Of a DNA stretch of 64,000 bases, positions 56,444-64,000 are shown piece by piece. Position 1 is the stretch's first letter. Each line of letters opens with the position of its first letter. Under the pieces are notes generated by a model. The model did no database searches, had not been told where the DNA came from, and saw only the letters and a program-made list of their open reading frames with translations. The stretch comes from Allokutzneria sp. A3M-2-11 16 (lineage in GTDB: Bacteria > Actinomycetota > Actinomycetes > Mycobacteriales > Pseudonocardiaceae). Location of the stretch: NCBI RefSeq assembly GCF_024213555.1, contig NZ_JANAVO010000001.1, positions 2,728,001 through 2,792,000 of the forward strand, given 5' to 3'. Both the position numbers and the translations under genes were made by a program.

Positions 56444-57342
56444 TGGTTTCCTCCGGTCAGCGTCACGTAGGCCTCGTCGAGCGTCGGCTGGTCCAGCCGC
56501 AGGTCCGCCACGAGCACGTGCTCCCTGGCGAGCAGCGCGGTCACCTCGTCGGCGAACCGCCCGGTCCCGGTCACCACGACCTGCGAACCGGCACGGACGA
56601 CCTCGCGCACCCCCGGGAGCGGCGCGAGGGCGTTCTCGTCGAACGCGGCGACCGGGCGGAACCGCAGGCGCCGCTCGGCGAACGTGCTCTCGACCAGGCC
56701 CGCGGGCGTGTCCAGCGCCACGACCCGCCCCCTGTCGAAGATCGCGACGCGGTCGCACAGCCACTCCACCTCGTCCATGAAGTGGCTGACCAGCACGACC
56801 GTCACCCCCGTCGCGCGCATCTCGGAGATCAGGTTCCAGGTGGCCCGCCGCGCCTGCGGGTCGAGCCCGGTGGTGAGCTCGTCCAGGAACGCGATCTTCG
56901 GGTTGCCGACCAGCGCCAGCGCGATGAACAGCCGCTGCTTCTGACCGCCGGAGAGGGTGGAGAACTTGGCGTCGCGCTTGTCCGCCAAGCCCCACTGCTC
57001 CAGCAGTTCCCGCCAGTCGCGCGGGTTCCGGTAGAAGGAGGCGTAGAGGTCCAGCGCCTCCCACACCTTGATCAGCTCGGGCAGCTGTGCCTGCTGGAGC
57101 TGGACTCCGACGACCTCGCGCAGCTCGCGATCGTCCTCGGCCGGGTCCAGCCCGAGCACCCTGATCGTGCCGGAATCGGCGCGCCGCAAGCCTTCGACGC
57201 ACTCGACCGCGGTGGTCTTGCCCGCCCCGTTGGGGCCGAGGATGCCGAAGATCTCTCCTTCCTCGACGGAGAAGGAGACATCGCGCAGAGCCACGTGGTC
57301 GCCGTAGCGCTTCCCGAGGCCGCTCACTTCGATGATGGACAT
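56440..57342 (-). CDS. ABC transporter ATP-binding protein
   Basis: A 300-residue ATPase with Walker A ILGPNGAGKTTAVECVEGLR, signature LSGGQKQRLFIALALVGNPK, Walker B IAFLDELTTGLDP (with LDEL in place of LDEP) and switch His in VVLVSHFMDEVEWL. C-terminal domain of the DrrA type. ATG at 57,342. First gene of the operon with permease, kinase and regulator. Confidence 0.92.
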   Translation of the reverse strand: MSIIEVSGLGKRYGDHVALRDVSFSVEEGEIFGILGPNGAGKTTAVECVEGLRRADSGTIRVLGLDPAEDDRELREVVGVQLQQAQLPELIKVWEALDLYASFYRNPRDWRELLEQWGLADKRDAKFSTLSGGQKQRLFIALALVGNPKIAFLDELTTGLDPQARRATWNLISEMRATGVTVVLVSHFMDEVEWLCDRVAIFDRGRVVALDTPAGLVESTFAERRLRFRPVAAFDENALAPLPGVREVVRAGSQVVVTGTGRFADEVTALLAREHVLVADLRLDQPTLDEAYVTLTGGNQ

Positions 57343-57440
57343 GTGATCAGCTTGCGGCGTGGCCGACCTGGGCGAATCGACCGCGCGGCCCCGGATCGGC
57401 GGGGCCGTGGTGGAGGGCGGATCCACCGTTCGGTTGATGC

Positions 57441-58940
57441 TCAGCGGGCCAGGACCGTGCGCAGCGCGGCTTCGAGGTCACCCTCGCCGCGCCAGGCGAC
57501 GAACCCGTCCGGCCGCACCAAGACGGCTCCGCTAGTGCTCACCCCGTACCGGTCAGGATCGTCGACCTGGTGCACGGCCAGCTCGACGCCCAGTGCCTCC
57601 GCGGCTTCGGCGGCTCTACCGTCCCAAGTGGACTTGTTGGCCAGCAAGACAAAACTCCGGCCGAAAATGTCCACAGTGGACTCGCTGTAGGGGACGTGCG
57701 AGCCGGGGCGGCCGGTCGGCTCCGCCGGGTCCTCGAACAGCGCGCCGTCGTCGTCGGCCTCGCGCACGATGGCGCCGGTGGGGTAGCGGTAGCCGAGCAT
57801 CATCTGCTCGGGCGCGATCGGCTCGGCCTCGCTGCCGTCCGCGAGGTGCGGGCTGTTGCGCTGGACCATGTTCGCGTACTGCTGTTCGACCAGCACGTCC
57901 GCGTAGGGCCGCCGTTCCGCGTCGTGACTGTCCAGCAACCCTTGTCCCGCTTGGCCTTTCACCACCATCGCCAGCTTCCACGCCAGGGAGAAGCCGTCCA
58001 TGATCGCGCTGTTGCCGCCCATCGCGCCGTGCGGTGGCATGGTCCGGACGGCGTCGCCGATCAGCTGGACGCGCCCGGCGCCGAACCGGTCCGCGACCAG
58101 CACGGAGGTCGTGGTGCGGCTGTTCCAGGCCAGCAGTTTCGGCTCCAGGTCCGGGTGGCCGGTGGCGATGCGGATCAGCTCGGTCCACCGCCGCTCGTCG
58201 ATGTCCTCGACCTCGCCTACGCCGAAGGTGAAGCGGTTGCGGTCGTCGGTGCTGGTGAACACCCCGCCACCGCCCGGCAAAGCGGGATTTTGCAGGTAGA
58301 ACAACACGTTCCGGCCGTCGAAGGCGTCACCGAGGTCGGCCTCGAAGACCGCGCTGATGCCCTCGCCGAGCACGCCGCGCCCGTGCCTGCCGATGCCCAG
58401 CCACTCGCGGACCGGGCTGCGGTGGCCGTCCGCGCCGACGACGTGGTCGGCGCGCACCTCGCGGATCGTCCCGGTGGTCAGGTCGCGGAGGACGACGGTG
58501 ACCCCGTGGTCGTCCTGGGCCAGCGATTCGACCTTCGTCGAGAACCGCACGTCCGCGCCCAGTTCCCGGGCCCGCTCCAGCAGGATGACCTCGGCCTTCT
58601 CCTGGCTGACGTTGGCCCAGGCGTTGCGGCTGAACGCGCTGAAGTCCGGTGACTCGCCCGCGAGGATCGTGTGGAACACCGGTCCCGCCGTGGTGGCCGC
58701 GATCTTGATCGTCAGTCCGGGGTCCGCTGGCTGCGCCGCGCGGAACGCGTCGTCGACGCCCGCGATCCGCAGCGCCTGCATCGTGTGCGGGAACTGGCCG
58801 CGCGCCTTCGGGTGCTGGGCCGTGCCCGCGTGCTTGTCCACCACCAGCGGCCGCACCCCGTGCAGCCCGAGGAACATCGCCGCGGACAACCCGGCGAGCC
58901 CCGCCCCGATGATCAACACGGGCGCGTGTTCCTGCGACAT
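57441..58940 (-). CDS. FAD-dependent aromatic monooxygenase
   Basis: A 499-residue class A flavoprotein hydroxylase: dinucleotide motif VLIIGAGLAGLSAAMFLGLH at the N-terminus, the DG motif HVVGADGHRSPVREWLGIG, the GD motif RVQLIGDAVRTMPPHGAMGG, and a thioredoxin-like C-terminal domain (about 400-499). Similar enzymes hydroxylate polyketide or aromatic substrates, and some inactivate antibiotics such as rifampicin. ATG at 58,940 with GGGAG upstream; divergent from a MarR gene. Confidence 0.88.
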   Translation of the reverse strand: MSQEHAPVLIIGAGLAGLSAAMFLGLHGVRPLVVDKHAGTAQHPKARGQFPHTMQALRIAGVDDAFRAAQPADPGLTIKIAATTAGPVFHTILAGESPDFSAFSRNAWANVSQEKAEVILLERARELGADVRFSTKVESLAQDDHGVTVVLRDLTTGTIREVRADHVVGADGHRSPVREWLGIGRHGRGVLGEGISAVFEADLGDAFDGRNVLFYLQNPALPGGGGVFTSTDDRNRFTFGVGEVEDIDERRWTELIRIATGHPDLEPKLLAWNSRTTTSVLVADRFGAGRVQLIGDAVRTMPPHGAMGGNSAIMDGFSLAWKLAMVVKGQAGQGLLDSHDAERRPYADVLVEQQYANMVQRNSPHLADGSEAEPIAPEQMMLGYRYPTGAIVREADDDGALFEDPAEPTGRPGSHVPYSESTVDIFGRSFVLLANKSTWDGRAAEAAEALGVELAVHQVDDPDRYGVSTSGAVLVRPDGFVAWRGEGDLEAALRTVLAR

Positions 58941-58976
58941 CGGCAACTCCCCTGTCGTAATATGGTCCTGTCAGTC

Positions 58977-59021
58977 GGATATCTCGACCCGCAGTAAATC
59001 TCTATGGGCAGGATATCTCGA
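58977..59021. promoter_or_regulatory. Duplicated GGATATCTCGA sites between divergent genes
   Basis: GGATATCTCGA occurs at 58,977-58,987 and 59,011-59,021, 34 bases apart (close to three helical turns), each with a GATATC palindrome core. The region is the shared promoter of the monooxygenase and MarR genes, so these are candidate MarR sites. Confidence 0.5.
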
Positions 59022-59051
59022 TGGATCGAAGTATTGGGTCGGGAGGGGTCG

Positions 59052-59531
59052 ATGTCAAGCGGTGCGTCCTCGCGCGCGGAGCTGCTCGCCGAGATGGAGG
59101 GGGTCATGCGGGACAACGCCTCCAGGGGGTTGCTCATGCACCAGGCGATAGCCGACCGCTTCGGGCTCGGCCCGACCGACATCAAGTGCCTCGACCTGGC
59201 CCGCGAGGAGGAGAACCTGACCGCGGGCAAGCTCGCCGAGATCACCGGGCTGAGCACCTCCGCGGTGACCGCGCTGCTCGACCGGCTGGAGAAGGCCGAC
59301 TTCATCGAGCGCCGCCGCGACCCGAGCGACCGCAGGCGGGTGTTCGTCGTGTCCACCGGCAGGCGCGAGGCCGAGACCGCGCGGGCGTTCGCGCCGCTGA
59401 GGGAGCTGATGCTGCGCGGGCTGGAGGGCTACGGCGAGGACGAGCTGCGGCTGATCCGCGACTTCCTCCGCGGCATCACCGACGGCGTGACCGAGATCGT
59501 CCGGCGGTACCGGGCTGAATCGGGCCGTTGA
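59052..59531 (+). CDS. MarR family transcriptional regulator
   Basis: A 159-residue winged-helix regulator: LGPTDIKCLDLAREEENLTA, AGKLAEITGLSTSAVTALLD and the wing FIERRRDPSDRRRVFVVSTG match MarR. The ATG at 59,052 lies after GGGAGGGG. Probably represses the divergent monooxygenase gene and is relieved by its phenolic substrate. Confidence 0.88.
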   Translation: MSSGASSRAELLAEMEGVMRDNASRGLLMHQAIADRFGLGPTDIKCLDLAREEENLTAGKLAEITGLSTSAVTALLDRLEKADFIERRRDPSDRRRVFVVSTGRREAETARAFAPLRELMLRGLEGYGEDELRLIRDFLRGITDGVTEIVRRYRAESGR

Positions 59532-59644
59532 AGTCGGCTGGCAGGCCGGGAGCGGCCAGCATCACACTGGCCGGGTCAGGCGGTGGGCGCGCATAGCAGT
59601 ACGCTTGTCCCGCTTGCACCGTCGCGAGAGGAGCGCTCCGCCGT

Positions 59645-60862
59645 ATGAGCAAGATCAAGGTCCAAGGCACTGTCGTCGAGCTCGACGGCGACGAGATGAC
59701 CCGGATCATCTGGCAGTTCATCAAGGACAAGCTGGTCCACCCGTACCTCGACGTGAACCTCGAGTACTACGACCTGGGCATGGAGCACCGGGACGCCACC
59801 GACGACCAGGTCACCATCGACTCGGCAAACGCGATCAAGCGCCACGGCGTCGGCGTCAAGTGCGCCACCATCACGCCGGACGAGGCGCGGGTCGAGGAGT
59901 TCGGCCTGAAGAAGATGTGGCGCAGCCCGAACGGCACCATCCGCAACATCCTGGGCGGCGTCGTCTTCCGCGAGCCGATCATCATCTCCAACATCCCCCG
60001 GCTGGTCCCCGGCTGGACGCAGCCGATCATCATCGGCCGCCACGCCCACGGCGACCAGTACAAGGCGACCGACTTCAAGGTCCCGGGCCCGGGCACGCTG
60101 ACCGTGACCTTCCAGCCCGCCGACGGCTCCGAGCCGATGGAGTTCGAGGTCGCCCAGTACCCGGAGGGCGGCGGTGTCGCCCTGTCGATGTACAACTACC
60201 GCAAGTCCATCGAGGACTTCGCGCGCGCGTCGTTCAGCTACGGCCTGCAGCGCAACTACCCGGTCTACATGTCGACCAAGAACACGATCCTCAAGGCCTA
60301 CGACGGCATGTTCAAGGACGTGTTCCAGGAGATCTTCGACGCCGAGTTCAAGTCGGACTTCGACGCCAAGGGCCTGACCTACGAGCACCGCCTCATCGAC
60401 GACATGGTCGCCGCGGCCATGAAGTGGGAGGGCGGCTACGTCTGGGCGTGCAAGAACTACGACGGTGACGTGCAGTCCGACACCGTGGCCCAGGGCTTCG
60501 GCTCGCTCGGCCTGATGACGTCGGTGCTGATGACCCCGGACGGCAAGACCGTCGAGGCCGAGGCCGCGCACGGCACGGTGACCCGGCACTTCCGCCAGCA
60601 CCAGGCGGGCAAGCCGACCTCCACCAACCCGATCGCGTCCATCTACGCCTGGACCCGGGGCCTCGCGCACCGCGGCAAGCTGGACAACACCCCCGAGGTG
60701 ATCGGCTTCGCCAACGCGCTGGAGCGGGTCGTCATCGAGACCGTCGAGAGCGGCAAGATGACCAAGGACCTGGCCCTGCTGATCGGCAAGGACCAGCCGT
60801 GGCAGACCACCGAGGAGTTCCTGGCCTCGCTGGACGAGAACCTGCAGAAGAAGATGGCCTGA
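59645..60862 (+). CDS. icd: NADP-dependent isocitrate dehydrogenase, homodimeric type
   Basis: A 405-residue enzyme of the TCA cycle, converting isocitrate to 2-oxoglutarate with NADP. Recognised from [56 protein letters not shown] and [20 protein letters not shown]. Its size and motifs are those of the eukaryote-like subfamily II (as mycobacterial Icd1), unlike the monomeric form of many other actinomycetes. The hairpin at 60,879 follows. Confidence 0.97.
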   Translation: MSKIKVQGTVVELDGDEMTRIIWQFIKDKLVHPYLDVNLEYYDLGMEHRDATDDQVTIDSANAIKRHGVGVKCATITPDEARVEEFGLKKMWRSPNGTIRNILGGVVFREPIIISNIPRLVPGWTQPIIIGRHAHGDQYKATDFKVPGPGTLTVTFQPADGSEPMEFEVAQYPEGGGVALSMYNYRKSIEDFARASFSYGLQRNYPVYMSTKNTILKAYDGMFKDVFQEIFDAEFKSDFDAKGLTYEHRLIDDMVAAAMKWEGGYVWACKNYDGDVQSDTVAQGFGSLGLMTSVLMTPDGKTVEAEAAHGTVTRHFRQHQAGKPTSTNPIASIYAWTRGLAHRGKLDNTPEVIGFANALERVVIETVESGKMTKDLALLIGKDQPWQTTEEFLASLDENLQKKMA

Positions 60863-60878
60863 CCACCTTCTCCTCGCC

Positions 60879-60908
60879 GAGGGCCGTCCCCACCAGGGGG
60901 CGGCCCTC
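60879..60908 (+). terminator. Terminator after icd
   Basis: GAGGGCCG (60,879-60,886) pairs with CGGCCCTC (60,901-60,908), 17 bases after the icd stop codon. Confidence 0.65.
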
Positions 60909-61036
60909 ACGCGTTGTGCCCCGGCTGCCCCCAACGGGTGGAGCTGACCGGTTGCCCGGGTGCACTTCGCGCGCTGATCTTCGCAGCTCAGGCAGGTAGG
61001 AGCTATACCAGGAACGGGACCGATCTTGGAGGAACC

Positions 61037-61351
61037 GTGTTCCTGTTCCTACGTCCACTTCTGCTCATCGGCGCGGCCGTCGCGGGCTTCATCTTCCTGT
61101 CGAACATGGGCGCGGCACCCCAACCACCCGAACTCACCGGCGGCGCCCCGCGCTGCGACTTCAAGGTCACCGCGGACCTGCTCAACGTGCGGTCCGGCCC
61201 GAGCACCCAGTACCCGGTCACGGCCAAGCTCCGCCGCGACGCGCTCACCCCGGGCACCGTCGAGCTGGACAACGGCTTCCGCAAGCTCGGCAACGAGCGC
61301 TGGGTCGCCGACCAGTACCTCAGCCCGGACAAGCTCAACACCTGCCGCTGA
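61037..61351 (+). CDS. Membrane-anchored SH3-domain protein
   Basis: A 104-residue protein. N-terminal membrane helix (FLFLRPLLLIGAAVAGFIFL) and a bacterial SH3 domain with LLNVRSGPSTQYPVTAKLRR and WVADQYLSPDKLNTC. Such domains bind cell-wall peptides. The GTG at 61,037 follows GGAGGAACC. Short, single-gene unit. Confidence 0.75.
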   Translation: MFLFLRPLLLIGAAVAGFIFLSNMGAAPQPPELTGGAPRCDFKVTADLLNVRSGPSTQYPVTAKLRRDALTPGTVELDNGFRKLGNERWVADQYLSPDKLNTCR

Positions 61352-61378
61352 CCAGGGGTTCCATGACATGGTGAGGCC

Positions 61379-62011
61379 ATGTCCCTCTTCGACGGCACGA
61401 CGCTGGCCACCTACGTGGCCGCGTGCTTCGCGCTCGTCCTCGTGCCGGGCCCCGCGCAGGCCCTGGTGCTCGTGCGCACCGCGAACGGCGGGCGACGCGC
61501 CGGTGTGCTGACCACGCTGGGCCTGAGCATCGGCACCCTCGTGCACACCGCCGCTGCCGCCATCGGGCTCTCCGCGCTGCTCGCGGGCTCGGCCGTGGCG
61601 TTCTCGATCCTCAAGTACCTCGGCGCCGCGTACCTGGTCTACCTCGCCTATCGCGCGTGGCGGGACGGCTCCGAGCCGGTTTCGGTTGCCCCGTCGGGCA
61701 TTCCTGGCCGCAAGGTGTTCACCAGCGCCGTGCTGACCGGGGTGCTCAACCCGAAGACCGCGCTGTTCTTCCTCGCGTTCCTCCCGCAGTTCGTGCACCC
61801 GGAGCGCGGGTGGGTGGTGCTCCAGTTCCTGGTGCTCGGCCTGGTCCTGGCCGTCGTCGGGGTGCTGACCGACTGCGTGCTCGCGGTCGCCGCGGGCGCG
61901 CTGACCACCCGGCTCACCCGGAACCGCCGCTTCCACCAGTGGCGGCAGCGGGTGACCGCGACCGTCTTCCTCGCCCTCGGCGTCCGCCTGGCCCTCACCG
62001 AGCAGTCCTGA
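61379..62011 (+). CDS. LysE/RhtB family exporter
   Basis: A 210-residue protein with six helices. The N-terminal VPGPAQALVLVRTANGGRRA followed by VLTTLGLSIGTLVHTAAAAI is the LysE/RhtB signature, and VLNPKTALFFLAFLPQFVHP is the second family motif. Exports amino acids or related metabolites by proton antiport; substrate not evident. 27 bases after the SH3 gene stop. Confidence 0.88.
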   Translation: MSLFDGTTLATYVAACFALVLVPGPAQALVLVRTANGGRRAGVLTTLGLSIGTLVHTAAAAIGLSALLAGSAVAFSILKYLGAAYLVYLAYRAWRDGSEPVSVAPSGIPGRKVFTSAVLTGVLNPKTALFFLAFLPQFVHPERGWVVLQFLVLGLVLAVVGVLTDCVLAVAAGALTTRLTRNRRFHQWRQRVTATVFLALGVRLALTEQS

Positions 62012-62072
62012 CCTGAGGCTGACATGCGTGCTTGGGTGTTGCATCCATGAACGCATGTGCAAAAATCGCACT

Positions 62073-63161
62073 ATGGCTGCTGAGGCATGGGCTCGCATCG
62101 GTGAACGGATCCGCTCCGCGCGGGTCGGTTCCCAGCACACGCAAGACGAGGTGGCGAAGAAGCTCGACATCGACCGCTCCTCGGTGGTGCGACTGGAAGC
62201 CGGGCAGCGCAAGATCTCGGCCCTGGAGCTGGCTGCGCTGTCCGAGCTGTTCGACGTCCCGCTGACGTACTTCCTCCGCGAGTCGCCAGCCCCGGTGGTC
62301 TCGCGCAGACAGCGACTGGCCGACGACCCCGACGCCGCCGCGCGCACCGTGTGGCGACTCGACGTCGACCTCGAGTCGCACGCTGACGACCTCGGCTTCC
62401 TCGCCGAGCTGGGCCTGATCGACCAGCTGGCTGTCTCTTTCGGATGCGTTGACGCGGACAAGCTCGCCACTGCCGCGCGGGAGCACCTCGGGATTCCGCA
62501 CGGTCCGCTGCCTCCGCTTGCCGAGGTCACCGAGCGTTTCGGGCTGTACCTGCTGGTGGTCGACCGCGACGTCGACGGCGCTTCGATGTTGCTCGACGAG
62601 CCCGTCAGCGTTGGCGTGGCCGTCATCGGCGGTCAGGCCGATCCGGGTCGTCGGCGTTTCACCGCGGCTCACGAGCTGGGACACCATCTCCTGGGTGATG
62701 CGTACAACTCGGACGTCGGCGGGAGCCACGACGACCGCGAAGCCCTCATCGACGCTTTCGCCCGTGCTTTCCTGCTTCCCGAATCCGATCTCCGGTCGGA
62801 GTGGCGCACGGTGGGCGGTGACGAGGACGAACAGTGGCGCGCTCTGCTCCGCCTTGCTGGCCGCTACCGGGTGTCGTGGAGCGTCGCCGTCCAACGCGCC
62901 CGCGAACTCGGTCTGATCAGCCCCGAAGTCGCGCGAGTGCTCCGCCCGCGCTGTCCGGTGCGCGGTGACTTCTTCGCAGAGTTGGGTGTGGCGCCCGATG
63001 AGGACCTGAAACTGGGTGCCACCGGGCCCGCGTGGAAACGGGCGGTGCTCCGGGCCTACGAGCGTTCGCTGATCACCGGGAACCGAGCGCTCGAACTTCT
63101 GCACGGAGCGGTCAGCAGCAAGAACGACCTGCCGCTGCGCGAGGTGGACGAGACTCCATGA
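62073..63161 (+). CDS. XRE-ImmA/IrrE fusion, antitoxin-like
   Basis: A 362-residue protein. N-terminal helix-turn-helix (GERIRSARVGSQHTQDEVAK, LDIDRSSVVRLEAGQRKISA), a linker, then a metallopeptidase domain with FTAAHELGHHLLGDAYNSDV (HELGH) and DAFARAFLLPESDLRSEW as third-ligand region. The ATG at 62,073 overlaps the downstream PIN-like gene by four bases at its 3' end. XRE-ImmA fusions followed by a PIN-like protein form a recurrent module thought to be a toxin-antitoxin system. Confidence 0.85.
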   Translation: MAAEAWARIGERIRSARVGSQHTQDEVAKKLDIDRSSVVRLEAGQRKISALELAALSELFDVPLTYFLRESPAPVVSRRQRLADDPDAAARTVWRLDVDLESHADDLGFLAELGLIDQLAVSFGCVDADKLATAAREHLGIPHGPLPPLAEVTERFGLYLLVVDRDVDGASMLLDEPVSVGVAVIGGQADPGRRRFTAAHELGHHLLGDAYNSDVGGSHDDREALIDAFARAFLLPESDLRSEWRTVGGDEDEQWRALLRLAGRYRVSWSVAVQRARELGLISPEVARVLRPRCPVRGDFFAELGVAPDEDLKLGATGPAWKRAVLRAYERSLITGNRALELLHGAVSSKNDLPLREVDETP

Positions 63162-63685
63162 GCAGGACACTGGTCTGGGACGCCTCCGCCCTGCACCACG
63201 CGGCGGACGCCGACCGGCTCGACGTTCTCGGTGACCTCGCACGAGGACCTTCAGAGGGCCCGTGGCGCAATCTCACGACCGCCGCTGTCGTGGCGGAGAT
63301 GCGACGCAACAACCTTGTTGTGCGGCAGGACTGGCTGGAGGTCGTCCACGTTGACGAACCGGACGAGTTGCGCTCGGTGCTGACCTGGGCGCGGCGGCTC
63401 GGTGCTGGTGATCGGGATCTTGGAGAGACCACCGTGTGCGCGTGGGCGGACGTCCACGGCGGAGCGACCGTGATCGACGACAAGCACGCGAGGCAGACCG
63501 CGAAGGCGTTCGGTCTGACCGTCCACGGAAGGCTGTGGGTGATCGCCGAAGGCATCAAGGCCGGGCGTTCGACCTCGTGCAGCGCCAACGCGCTCGTCAA
63601 CCGGTTGATCGGCAGCGGGGCGAGGTTCCCGTTCCGCGAGAACGGCTTCGAGGAGTGGGCTGCGAAGGCCGGGCTGCTCGCCTGA
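63158..63685 (+). CDS. PIN-like putative toxin ribonuclease
   Basis: A 175-residue protein. VWDASALHHAADADRLDVLG carries the first PIN aspartate, RLGAGDRDLGETTVCAWADV the central acidic set, and ATVIDDKHARQTAKAFGLTV the final DD. These resemble the acidic metal site of PIN-domain RNases. ATGA overlap with the XRE-ImmA gene supports a coupled toxin-antitoxin pair. Confidence 0.8.
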   Translation: MSRTLVWDASALHHAADADRLDVLGDLARGPSEGPWRNLTTAAVVAEMRRNNLVVRQDWLEVVHVDEPDELRSVLTWARRLGAGDRDLGETTVCAWADVHGGATVIDDKHARQTAKAFGLTVHGRLWVIAEGIKAGRSTSCSANALVNRLIGSGARFPFRENGFEEWAAKAGLLA

Positions 63686-63719
63686 CAGTGGTGTCGGGGG
63701 GCGGGGTTACGCTCGCCGG

Positions 63720-64000
63720 GTGCTGACTGTGTCGACCGTGAACGTCAACGGGATCCGCGCCGCCGCGAAGAAGGAGAACGGCCTCGTCGAGTGGCTGGCG
63801 GCCACGTCGGCCGAGGTGGTCTGCCTCCAGGAGGTCAGGGCCGAGCCGGGGCAGATGCCCGCCGAGGTGCGCGAGCCGGAGGGCTGGCACGTGGTGCACG
63901 CCCACAGCGACCAGAAGGGGCGCAGCGGCGTCTCGATCCTCACCAGGCAGCAGCCGGAGGCGGTGCGGATCGGCTTCGGCGCCAAGGAGTTCGAGCACAG
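63720..64000 (+). CDS. Exodeoxyribonuclease III, 5' part
   Basis: The first 93 codons of a gene cut by the window end, starting at the GTG at 63,720. The translation (TVSTVNVNGIRAAAKKENGL; AEVVCLQEVRAEPGQMP; SDQKGRSGVSILTRQQPEAV) has the N-terminal motifs of the exonuclease III/AP endonuclease family, including the NxNG start and the metal-binding Glu in LQE. Functions in base-excision repair. Confidence 0.85.
   Translation, partial: MLTVSTVNVNGIRAAAKKENGLVEWLAATSAEVVCLQEVRAEPGQMPAEVREPEGWHVVHAHSDQKGRSGVSILTRQQPEAVRIGFGAKEFEH

Overview
The DNA is a high-GC actinomycete chromosome segment with many GTG starts and strong GGAGG-type ribosome sites. Gene content (actinobacterial protein O-mannosyltransferase, eukaryote-like NADP isocitrate dehydrogenase, abundant TetR/MarR/HxlR regulators, an RbpA-type protein) and short intergenic palindromic repeats suggest a member of the Pseudonocardiaceae. 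The family assignment is an inference.

Left host flank (1-12,783): a divergent membrane protein/TetR pair whose TetR gene is frameshifted; a TetR-NmrA-like oxidoreductase pair; a secreted HAF-repeat protein; the mannosyltransferase; rsmI; a lipoprotein; a three-gene ABC exporter operon; a quinone oxidoreductase with a divergent TetR; overlapping divergent HxlR and SnoaL-like genes; and a YdjM-like membrane hydrolase.

Prophage (12,784-53,743, about 41.0 kb): a complete-looking siphovirus carrying a serine integrase. The ends can be read exactly. Joining the host side of 12,783 to 53,744 restores a tandem array of 30-bp palindromic repeats in perfect register. Joining the phage ends gives an attP with imperfect inverted arms centred on an AA dinucleotide. 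From the left come integrase, a GP88-like protein, holin, amidase and a membrane coiled-coil protein. Then, transcribed leftward from 36.5 to 17.2 kb, come a PP-loop enzyme, a two-repeat protein, the terminases, portal, MuF protein, a PP2C-like protein, scaffold, capsid, connectors, tail proteins with a textbook -1 frameshift, tape measure and tail tip. Two AT-richer genes on the opposite strand interrupt this module. Next lie HNH, DUF932, RusA and replication/early genes (37-43.3 kb) and a palindromic switch facing a repressor-ImmA-membrane protein cassette (43.4-46.3 kb). The right end (46.4-53.7 kb) is cargo: an XRE-TPR regulator, small proteins, an RbpA homologue, a secreted trypsin-like protease, and a tight operon of two small proteins, a radical SAM enzyme, an AAA ATPase and an APH-like kinase.

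Right host flank (53,744-64,000): a NarL-type two-component system coupled to an ABC-2 exporter, an FAD monooxygenase with divergent MarR, icd, an SH3 protein, a LysE exporter, an XRE-ImmA/PIN pair that looks like a toxin-antitoxin module, and the 5' end of an exonuclease III gene.

The most unusual points are the prophage-borne RbpA, the radical SAM/AAA/kinase operon, the degenerate PP2C inside the capsid module, the portal gene without a canonical start codon, and integration into a dispersed 30-bp repeat. No tRNA, rRNA or CRISPR array was seen.
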